In this document: positions 1 to 9,000 of the stretch, in pieces
Numbering within the stretch: position 1 is the first letter of the stretch
Layout: each line of letters begins with the position of its first letter
Source: Candidatus Sumerlaeia bacterium
GTDB taxonomy: Bacteria; Sumerlaeota; Sumerlaeia; SLMS01; JAHLLQ01
Reading direction: 5' to 3'
Length of the DNA: 64,000 nucleotides
Assembly (NCBI GenBank): GCA_028284075.1
Contig: JANQSL010000065.1
Span: 1 to 64,000 of the forward strand
The notes under the pieces: generated by a model
Database searches by the model: none
The model's input: only the letters and a program-made list of their open reading frames with translations
Told to the model about the DNA's origin: nothing
Position numbers and translations under genes: made by a program

Positions 1-3
1 GCA

Positions 4-2271
4 GTGGACCGCCCAGCGGTTGCTGGTACCTTTAATAGCTGGAGCAGGGTTGATTTGCCGTTGGAGGGGCCTGATTCAACCGGGTCTTACAAGGTGACAG
101 CCCGACTTTCTGCCGGCGAATACGAATACAAGTTTGTCGATGGTGTCGACGGCTGGCATACAGACCCCCTGAACGTGCCTTCCGAGGGTTTGGGTGGAAA
201 TTCAGATCTGCGCCTCGGTTTTTATGCGCTCATTGATGGGGTGAACGCATCTGTTGGAGATGGTGAAATCGAGACTCGCGGCTTCGCCCACATTCCGAAT
301 CAGTATCTTTATTTCGACCAGGTTGACGAGAAGGAAGTGATTCTGAGAGCCCGTGTTCTTCGGGACGATGTGGAGAGTGTTCATCTTCTTTCCAAAAACA
401 AACCGGGATCCGCAAGGCGCATGATGACTTTTGCGGGAGGAGATGCGGTCTTCGATTACTACGAATATCACTATTGCGGTTATCCAACGGAAGCGACGGA
501 ATACTCGTTTGAACTGTCCGATGGAAACGCAACCTGGAACAGCGAATCATGGACATTATCACTCGATACCGAACGAGTCGTTCACACACCCGAATGGGCC
601 AGGCATGCAATCTGGTATCAAATCATGGTGGACCGCTTCCGCAACGGCGATTCATCCAATGATCCGCCCCATCATGCTGACAACCGTACGTCGCAAATTA
701 CACATCCATGGACCAGTTCGTGGTACGACGAGAAATCATGGGAGCGTGACGCGGAAGGGCGCACTTTCTGGAAATGGGCGATGTATGATCGGCTCTATGG
801 AGGTGATTTCCAGGGCGTCATTGACAAACTCGACTATCTGAGTAATCTTGGGATTACGGCCATCTATTTCAATCCGGTATTCCAGGCATCAAACTCTCAC
901 AAATACAACGCCCGCAACTACGTTCATGCGGACGACATGTACGGCACCCCGGGTGAACATGATCGGGTGGCTCCGCTGGAGGATTATCGGGATGCATCGA
1001 CGTGGGTCTTTAACGACTCCGACAAGAAGCTGTTGAGACTCATCGAGGAAGCTCACAAGCGTGGCCTGCGAGTGATTCTCGACGGTGTCTGGAACCATGT
1101 GGGAGACGACCATCCCGCATTCCTCGATGTAAGAGAAAGCGGCCGAAAATCGCGCTATGCGGACTGGTTTGACGTCACGAACTGGGATCCGTTCGAGTAT
1201 GCGGGGTGGGCAGGGTTCGACGGGCTTCCGGCATTCCGTAAATCAGAGACCGGACTTGCGAGTGAGGAAGTTGTCGCGCACATCAAGAGCGTAACACGCC
1301 GGTGGATGGACCCAAACGGCGATGGCGATCCCAGCGACGGAATAGACGGATGGCGTCTGGATGTCCCGGGTGAGATTCCGATGCCATTCTGGGAGGACTG
1401 GTGTGACTATGTTCGCTCCATCAATCCAGAGGCCTACATCGTCGGCGAAGTCTGGGATCCGGCGGAAGACTGGCTCGACGGCCAAACGTTCGATGCCGTG
1501 ATGAATTACCAGGTTCCGAAGATCGCGTTCCGCTGGTTTTCGAATAGCGAGAGAAAGATCACCGCGTCAGAATTTGACCGTTTGCTGGGCCGACTCCGGA
1601 TCAGATATCCGCGCAACGTGACATATGTTCTCCAGAATTTGTTCGACAGCCACGATACGGATCGCTGGGTGTCACGAATCGCCAATCCGGATATGGAGTA
1701 TGACAGCGGTAACCGGATCCAGGACGGAGCGACGGACTACGTTGATGAACGTCCTTCGACGACAGACTTCAGTCGATTGAAACTCATGGCCCTTTTCCAG
1801 GCAACGTACGTTGGTGCGCCGATGATCTGGTATGGCACCGAGGTTGGAATGTTTGGAGCGGACGACCCCATGTGCCGGATGCCAATGTGGTGGGAGGATC
1901 TGAATCCCTATGACAATCCGGACTATGTCATCATGGACAGTCTGCGTGACTACTTCCGGAACCTCTTTATGCTCCGAAACACCAACGAACTTCTACGGAC
2001 AGGTGACTTCGTTCGTGCCGTCGTCATCGACGATCAGGATGTATATGGCTACTGGCGCACCAGAGATGACTCGGCAGAGAGCATTCTTGTCCTTCTTAAC
2101 AACAACGCGGAAGCCCAGGAACTTCTCCTTTCCAGTGATGGACGCCATCGTCTTCGAGATACCGTTCGACTGTTTGGCGAGGTCGAGTTCAGGATCGAAC
2201 AGGATGGCGGTGTATTGCATTTCACTCTCCCCCCAGTGGCAGGGGGTGTATTCAGGATCGGCAGGCGGTAG
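4..2271 (+). CDS. GH13 alpha-amylase/neopullulanase-like enzyme with N-terminal CBM48/E-set domain; 5' end truncated by window
   Basis: Open frame runs to the window edge. N-terminal 'VAGTFNSWS...GEYEYKFVDGVDGWHTDP' is a glycogen-binding/E-set signature; GH13 motifs 'DGVWNHVG', 'DGWRLDVPGE', 'IVGEVWD', 'FDSHDTDR' are present. Confidence 0.93.
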   Translation: MDRPAVAGTFNSWSRVDLPLEGPDSTGSYKVTARLSAGEYEYKFVDGVDGWHTDPLNVPSEGLGGNSDLRLGFYALIDGVNASVGDGEIETRGFAHIPNQYLYFDQVDEKEVILRARVLRDDVESVHLLSKNKPGSARRMMTFAGGDAVFDYYEYHYCGYPTEATEYSFELSDGNATWNSESWTLSLDTERVVHTPEWARHAIWYQIMVDRFRNGDSSNDPPHHADNRTSQITHPWTSSWYDEKSWERDAEGRTFWKWAMYDRLYGGDFQGVIDKLDYLSNLGITAIYFNPVFQASNSHKYNARNYVHADDMYGTPGEHDRVAPLEDYRDASTWVFNDSDKKLLRLIEEAHKRGLRVILDGVWNHVGDDHPAFLDVRESGRKSRYADWFDVTNWDPFEYAGWAGFDGLPAFRKSETGLASEEVVAHIKSVTRRWMDPNGDGDPSDGIDGWRLDVPGEIPMPFWEDWCDYVRSINPEAYIVGEVWDPAEDWLDGQTFDAVMNYQVPKIAFRWFSNSERKITASEFDRLLGRLRIRYPRNVTYVLQNLFDSHDTDRWVSRIANPDMEYDSGNRIQDGATDYVDERPSTTDFSRLKLMALFQATYVGAPMIWYGTEVGMFGADDPMCRMPMWWEDLNPYDNPDYVIMDSLRDYFRNLFMLRNTNELLRTGDFVRAVVIDDQDVYGYWRTRDDSAESILVLLNNNAEAQELLLSSDGRHRLRDTVRLFGEVEFRIEQDGGVLHFTLPPVAGGVFRIGRR

Positions 2272-2274
2272 CGG

Positions 2275-3207
2275 ATGTTCAGGGAGCGCATTTCACTTCG
2301 CGAGAACCTGGCGGCGATTCCATTCATTCTGCCTTTCCTCGTGGTTTTCGCTCTGTTTATCGGTTATCCGCTGTTTTACAGTCTCTTTCTCAGCTTCCAC
2401 AAAGCCACGATTTTTTCGGATTTTTATAATGTCTTCGGAACCATGCAGTATGTTGGTTTCGGAAATTATCGCAAGATTCTGACAGAACCGGTTTTCCTCT
2501 TTTCGATACTTCTGACGCTTGTGTACGCCCTCCTGATCATAGGTCCGGGAATTGCACTCTCTCTAACGCTCGCTCTGATGCTGAATCGAAAATCACGCTC
2601 GGCAGCCTTCATGCGAAGCGGTTTTTTCCTCCCCAATGTCTTCGATATCTATGTCGTCGGTGTTATCTGGTTGATGATTTACAATCCGAGGGGAGGTATC
2701 GTATCTCCCATCCTTGGCTTCTTTGGATTCGAGAGCCTTGCTTCAAACGGCGTATTGAACAATGCATGGCTGACGCTTCCGGCAATCGCTCTCGTCATGG
2801 TGCTCAAGAACGCCGGCTTTGGAATGATCCTGTTCTTAACGAGTCTGAACAACATTTCCGAATCGATCTTCGAGGCTGCCGATGTTGACGGTGCCAGCGG
2901 CTGGCAAAAACTCGTTCATATCACAATTCCCATGCTGCGCCCCACGATTCTCTTTTTGTCCATAACGGGCCTGGTGGGCGCTCTGAATGCATTCGCCGAG
3001 ATTTATGCACTGACGGACGATACGGGTGGAACGAGCCTTGAAATCGGAGACACAACGCTTCGCAGCGCAAACGTCAGCGGGTATCATCTTTTCAAGGTTT
3101 TCAACGAGTCCATGTATGGCGAAGCGGCGGCGATCAGCTTCGTTCTGCTGGCTATCGCAATCGTTATCGCCTGGATCAACTTCCGCGTCCTGAATCCGCG
3201 AGACTAG
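2275..3207 (+). CDS. ABC sugar transporter permease, MalF-like
   Basis: Six hydrophobic segments; EAA-like loop 'EAADVDGASGWQKLVHITIPMLRP'; 310 aa without the long MalF P2 loop. Confidence 0.92.
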   Translation: MFRERISLRENLAAIPFILPFLVVFALFIGYPLFYSLFLSFHKATIFSDFYNVFGTMQYVGFGNYRKILTEPVFLFSILLTLVYALLIIGPGIALSLTLALMLNRKSRSAAFMRSGFFLPNVFDIYVVGVIWLMIYNPRGGIVSPILGFFGFESLASNGVLNNAWLTLPAIALVMVLKNAGFGMILFLTSLNNISESIFEAADVDGASGWQKLVHITIPMLRPTILFLSITGLVGALNAFAEIYALTDDTGGTSLEIGDTTLRSANVSGYHLFKVFNESMYGEAAAISFVLLAIAIVIAWINFRVLNPRD

Positions 3208-3208
3208 A

Positions 3209-4597
3209 ATGACGAATACTTCACCAGAGCGCCCCGCCTACAGAGAACAGGATCAGCTTCTGCCGATGCTGAGAATGACTGCGGTCTGGATGGTTCTGAT
3301 TCTTCTTCTGGCCTTTGTTCTCCTTCCACTGTTCTGGATGATCGTGACAGCCTTTCGAACGCGTGGCACGGCGTTCCGCCTGCAGTTTGTCCCGGAAACA
3401 GAGCTGGTATTCCCTCCTTCGGAGCAAAGCGCGTATGAGCTCCCACTCCTCGATCCCGATGGGTCCTACGTTCACCTGGAACTTGAAAATCCGCAGGCAA
3501 CGAGTGTGGCTATCGTTTCTCAATCAGGCAACGAGAGCTGGCCAATGCACCTCGTCACGAACGGCCTGTGGATCGCGACAGTTGGCCCGATCGAGAAGGA
3601 GCTCACTTACCAGTTCGAGGTAAACGGTGCCAACCTGCAGCCGGACACGACAGCGGAACCCAACCATGAAGGGTGGAGCACGACGAGCGGCCTCCCTCCT
3701 GCCGAACTGAGGCGGAATGCACGACTGATCGCTTACCGTACCGGCAGCAACATCGTGGGCCACATCAGGTCCGATCGCGACCCCTTGTTCATCCGTCTTG
3801 ATGGCACCGGAGATTTCCGCATCCCGGAATCAGGGAGCTTTGAAATTCAAAATACCGATGCAGTTGGTTTCCGCCTTGTTCACAAGCGTGGTTTTCTGGA
3901 ATCCATGGGCGATCTCTACACGTGGCGAAACTTCAGAACGATTCTCTTCAGCGAGGATTTCAATTTTGCCAGATACTTCATGAACTCACTGATCGTGGCA
4001 ACGGCCGCCGCTTTTCTGACAGTGTTGCTGACAACGATGGCGGGATTCGCTTTTGCTCAAAAACGCTTCTATTTTCGGGATCCGTTGTTTGGTCTTTTAC
4101 TGGCTTCAATGCTGGTCCCTGGAATGATTTTCATGGTTCCCCAGTTTAGCATCACCGTCCGGCTTGGCTGGTTGAACAGTTTCCATGGGATGGTTATTCC
4201 CCACCTCGCGAATGTCTTTGGACTATTCCTTCTCAAGCAATATATAGCACAGATTCCAAAAGATCTTTTCAATGCCGCGGAGATCGATGGCGCGGGAGAC
4301 TTTCGGGTGTTCACGAATATTGTCACACCGGTGTGTCTTCCCATTATGGTGACTCTCTTCCTGCTGGTGTTCGTAGGACAATGGTCTAATTTTTTATGGC
4401 AGCTGATCGTGAATACAGGCGATCAGGCGACAATGACACTGCCTGTCGGCCTCCAGCAGTTCAAGGGACAGAACGCAAACGACTGGGAGCTGATCATGGC
4501 AGGTGCATGCTTTTCGATCCTTCCAATCGCAGTGCTCTTCCTGTCATTGCAAAAATATTTTCTGAGCGGTTTGACCGCGGGAGCAGTCAAGGAATGA
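3209..4597 (+). CDS. ABC sugar transporter permease, MalG-like, with approximately 180-aa extracytoplasmic insertion
   Basis: TM1 at aa ~24-50; EAA loop 'NAAEIDGAGDFRVFTNIVTPVCLPIM'; 462 aa against about 280-300 for typical MalG; insert lies between TM1 and 'YTWRNFRTILF'. Confidence 0.9.
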   Translation: MTNTSPERPAYREQDQLLPMLRMTAVWMVLILLLAFVLLPLFWMIVTAFRTRGTAFRLQFVPETELVFPPSEQSAYELPLLDPDGSYVHLELENPQATSVAIVSQSGNESWPMHLVTNGLWIATVGPIEKELTYQFEVNGANLQPDTTAEPNHEGWSTTSGLPPAELRRNARLIAYRTGSNIVGHIRSDRDPLFIRLDGTGDFRIPESGSFEIQNTDAVGFRLVHKRGFLESMGDLYTWRNFRTILFSEDFNFARYFMNSLIVATAAAFLTVLLTTMAGFAFAQKRFYFRDPLFGLLLASMLVPGMIFMVPQFSITVRLGWLNSFHGMVIPHLANVFGLFLLKQYIAQIPKDLFNAAEIDGAGDFRVFTNIVTPVCLPIMVTLFLLVFVGQWSNFLWQLIVNTGDQATMTLPVGLQQFKGQNANDWELIMAGACFSILPIAVLFLSLQKYFLSGLTAGAVKE

Positions 4598-6012
4598 ACC
4601 GCATGCTCCGTCTCTGGCTGCTCACGTGCATCGGAGCCGTGGGCCTGCTCACCTCCTGTTCCAACTCGCCTGCTATTGGAGATGACTCCCTCGAGGTTTG
4701 GCATGCATTCACGCCAGAGGAAACCATTGTCTTTCAGGAAATCGTCAATGACTACAGGAAAGCGTATCTGGAGGAGACCGGCGAATCCCTCAACGTCACT
4801 GTCAAGTATGTCTCCTATGGAGATATGTTCACCAAGTTAAGAACAGCAGCATTGGGCAATATGACTCCGGACGTCGCCTTCGTCGACGCAATTAAGGTTA
4901 CGGACCTTGCATTCGGACAGGCTTTGACCAACCTGACAACACTAAACGGATTCAGGGAAAAATACGGTGATATTTCATCGGCTCGCGCGGAGTTTGTTTC
5001 AGCCTCGTTTGATGCGGGGCTGGTGAACAGGTTGGGGGAAGTCAATCTCTATGCCCTCCCCGTCCAAACCACGACGGTCTCTCTCTTCTGGAACCGAGAG
5101 ATGTTTCGGCTACACGCCGATTCACTACGCAACGCCGGTCTGGACCCAAATCGGGCACCTCGCGACTGGGACGAGCTGATCGCGTACGGCCGCATCCTGA
5201 CCAATGCGGAACAGGGTGTGTACGGATTCGGGATGTCCGGTTCACTCTGGTTCAATTTTCCGATCTACAATATGTATGATGTTCAGTTTGTGGAGTACGA
5301 TGAGGTCGGACGGGCCCACGCACGCTTTGACAGCCCAAACGGAAAGGCGGCGCTTGAACGGCTCCTCACTCTTGCCGACAGTGGAGTTGAGGGGGGTGCC
5401 TGGCGTCGCAGTGCACTGAGCCCCGATGCGGGTTTCATCAATCGCCGCTATGCAATGATCCTGACCGGCCCCTGGCAGGTTGAGGCATTTTCCAACGCTG
5501 GTCTTGATTTTGATATCTCGTTAATTCCTGCTCCCCCGCAAAGTGAAATTGATCGGCTTGGATTGCAGCCGAAATCTCCAAAAGACGTTGAACGCCTTGG
5601 AATTCAGGCATGGTCGTCGAGTAACGTAGGCGGTCAAAGCGGAGTCATTATGCGTTCCAGTGAAAACAAGGAAGCCGCGTTTGCGTTTATCGACTACTTC
5701 ACCAGCGAGTCTGTTCAACGGCGCTGGGCAAGCAGTCTCGGTCAAATTCCCGTACGTCGCTCCGCCTGGGTCGACCTTGATACAAGCAAGTTCCCGTTCA
5801 TGACGAAATTCATGGACCAGTTGAAAATGTCTCTTCGCATTCCACAGATACCTCTTTATGGTATCCTGGAAAGCAACATCTACAATCCGGAAATTGATCT
5901 TCTATTGCAGGGCAGGCAGCCACCCGATTCCATGCTCCAGAAAATGGACGCGCAAACACAATCCGTCATCTTTGACAAAATCAACGAAGCAATCAGCGCC
6001 GACGGGGACTAG
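4594..6012 (+). CDS. Extracellular solute-binding lipoprotein (maltodextrin-type)
   Basis: ATG at 4594 overlaps the permease stop (ATGA); lipobox 'GLLTSCS'; SBP motifs 'DVAFVDAIKVTDLA', 'YAMILTGPWQVEAF'. The ORF-track start at 4396 is inside the upstream gene. Confidence 0.92.
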   Translation: MNRMLRLWLLTCIGAVGLLTSCSNSPAIGDDSLEVWHAFTPEETIVFQEIVNDYRKAYLEETGESLNVTVKYVSYGDMFTKLRTAALGNMTPDVAFVDAIKVTDLAFGQALTNLTTLNGFREKYGDISSARAEFVSASFDAGLVNRLGEVNLYALPVQTTTVSLFWNREMFRLHADSLRNAGLDPNRAPRDWDELIAYGRILTNAEQGVYGFGMSGSLWFNFPIYNMYDVQFVEYDEVGRAHARFDSPNGKAALERLLTLADSGVEGGAWRRSALSPDAGFINRRYAMILTGPWQVEAFSNAGLDFDISLIPAPPQSEIDRLGLQPKSPKDVERLGIQAWSSSNVGGQSGVIMRSSENKEAAFAFIDYFTSESVQRRWASSLGQIPVRRSAWVDLDTSKFPFMTKFMDQLKMSLRIPQIPLYGILESNIYNPEIDLLLQGRQPPDSMLQKMDAQTQSVIFDKINEAISADGD

Positions 6013-6020
6013 GTTCCACC

Positions 6021-9000
6021 CTACCGCATCATCCAGACATCTGTGTCAAAGCCGGGTGTGGTGAGATTGCGGGCACCGGGAGTCGGTGCGTTTGCATCAA
6101 CACCACTGGTCACCTCCCAGTCGTCGGCCGTGTCAGTGTCGGAACCGTTCTGATCTCTGGCCAGCGAGTGGGGAACGGTTGCATCAGGTGCGATGAGATC
6201 TCCACTAAAGAACGTGCCTGCAGGCACTATTCGGCTAACAGTATTGCCCTGTGTGGAATTCAAGTCTGCCCAATCGACATAATCCTTCCCGACACCGTAC
6301 TCATCCACAAGTCCGATGGATGCACCACGTGACAAGTCCCAGGGGATGTTGAAGCCCGCGAAGTTGGTGTCAGGAACGGGTGCGGGTGAAACCACTCCTC
6401 CCTCATCAGAAACCAGGAGATATCCGCCCGCGCCGACAACGGTCGACTCGGAAAACACAAAATCCCGCGAGACTCCCGCCGCATCGTTCATACGTAATGC
6501 CCAACCGGAGATTTCCACTGCAGCCGACCCGGGATTGAAGAGTTCAATAACATCGATATCACCGATGAGAATTTCATTTATCAGCACTTCCGGAGTTTCC
6601 GGAAAGAAAGCAAGCTCCTCGATCGTCTGCTCCGAAGTGAATTCGTCTGACATGTTCTCGGGAAGCGTATTGGGGCTGGGAAAACCTACATCGCTGGCGG
6701 TTACGGCGGCAAAACGAAGAGCACCGGGATTCGGATCTCCAAGAGCGGAGAGAGGAACACGGATTTCGAAAGCATTGGGTCCGGCGATGGATGTGCCCGG
6801 CGAAACCGGCAGACCGCCTGTGTCTGAATCATAGCTGACTGAGAATTCCGGCCGGAACTCAAAAAGATCGAACCCTCCACCAAGCCCATCTGTCCCAAGC
6901 GAATAGCCAAAGGCAATGCCCGGTTCCGTCATGCCGACAACAAGATCGAATCCATTGTTGGCAATCATTGGATCCAGAGCGAATGCGGCACGGCTGATGT
7001 CTCCCCGAAGTCCATCGGATTCGTCGTTGAGATCAGTCGCTATATCGGTCGCTCCTTCTGTGGAACCTGCATTGATATCAATATACAGAAACGAGGCATT
7101 GTCGAAGCTATTCTCCTCAGCTCCAAACATGTCGCCCCGCAATGCAACTCCAAGAACATTGTCCCGGATACCTGCATGAAGTTCTGTGAGTGTCCCGTCC
7201 TCGCCAAAATCAGCCGGCGGACCCTCACCCGGACCGTCTGCTGCGGAAACGGCCAGAACCGGTAATGCAAGCATTTCGGATGCATCGCCATCGGGCAGAA
7301 GCTGAGCAAGTGGCTCGGGAGAGATCTGGCCTGTAATGGTCAGAATGGAGCTCGCTTCCGATACAATTCCGGTTCCGTTCGGACCGGTCGATGCGACCAC
7401 ACGGACAACGAAGTCGCCGTTCTCAGTGACAATGGCATTCGGGGGCAGTACATCAGTGAGATTGTAGCTGCCAACGACACGTGTGACTTCAAAGACTCCT
7501 GTCGTCGGGTTACTCAATGTTCCGAGAATTTCCGACCCGTCAGGTGTATCGAGAAACACACGGGCATATTCCGGATCATCGCCAAAAACGCCTGCGACAA
7601 CAATCTCAGTCGGGTTGTCTACCGTATCCCCTGGCGGCATTGGATTTGTAATGGTGATGGTCGGGCCATTCACGGATTCTGGAACAGTGGTGGAAGCGAT
7701 GGCGGTTGTGGGCGGACGAGACGTGTCCGCAAGCTCGGTTGTTGCCTCAAGGAGATGGTCACCCCGTGAATACCCCCGCCATACAAAACGGAATTCGTCC
7801 CAGTCATCTCCAAGATTCTGGTCATTCTGAACAAGAATACCAACCGGAGGGAGAAGTGCCTCATCGAATGGAACGGCAGGAACGGGATTACCTCCATCGA
7901 CGGAAAGCAGGACCGCGAAATCTCCATCACCAAAGGAAATCGCGCCCCCCGGTGTAGATTGTGTATTCACGCGTACCACAATATCGTTGGGATAGACGGA
8001 ATCAAGAATCTGTGCCGGAAACGGTTGAAAATCCGACACACCGGGATCCGGATTCGTATCCACTCCGATTTCGATTTCAGGAAAAGAAAGCTCGGCATCG
8101 ATGTTATCGAAACGTGTGACGGAAACGTTTCCGGTCTGCTCGAAGGCCACAACGGCGACCTCGTGCAGTCCGTCTGTGATATTATCGACGACGCTCCGCC
8201 ATTCAAGACGATCGTGCTGTCTCGCACTGTTGCCGCTATCGACAAGAGCCAGAACATCGATATCGGCTGGCGGTGGATCGATAATGATATGAACGCTGTT
8301 GGCCGTGGCGTCAGATCCAACAACAAACTCATAGGATCTGGAAGTAATATCGCTGTCACCGGTCCGGCCCGGAAACAGTAATTCAACCTCCGGTGGAACG
8401 CGATCGACATAAACGACCTTTCGCTGAACGTCGAAAAGTGCGGGGCCGTCATCTCTTTCCAAAAAGGCAATCGATTCGAGGTAGTGATTACCCTCAGGGA
8501 GTACCGTCGCATCAATACTGACAGAGTATGTTCCTGAACCTCCTCCGGAAGTGGAACTGGCACTTGGAAACGATTCAAAACCGGCGAAGTCGCCATCGGC
8601 TGTCACAGCCATGTCACTGTCAAGATCCAGTCCATGGTCGAGTTTCACCAAAGCATTGTCATCGATCCCACCGCCCATGGACTGTAGAGTGACTTCAATA
8701 GTATCCGCGGTTACAACATCAATCGGCACAAGGCGCCGAACGCCTTCCGGCCTGCCGTCAGCCGGGTCGGCAGGAAGAGACTGGACGGAATTCGCGATAC
8801 TGAGCTCAGTCTGTGGAACTTCAGGACCATAAATAATATAGCCCTTCCCGTGAAAATTCTCGCTGCTCGAATTTCGCGGAATGCGAATGGTGACCTGCCC
8901 GCCTCCATCCACAGTGACCGAGTTGAAGATATCGGCGTCGAGGGGATCCACGACCGGATCGGCCGCATTGCCCGTCAATTCAACAAGAACGGTTCCGGGA

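Noticed and set aside
6021-6050. C-terminal tails as PEP-CTERM, dockerin or Por-type sorting domains
   Set aside because: No PEP motif with TM helix and Arg cluster, no dockerin Ca-binding repeats, and no 70-100 aa Por-type C-terminal domain; the similarity is limited to the last few residues.
7967-8596. 209-aa - strand ORF and several + strand ORFs inside 6-10.4 kb
   Set aside because: All are alternative frames of the 1475-aa secreted amylase gene.
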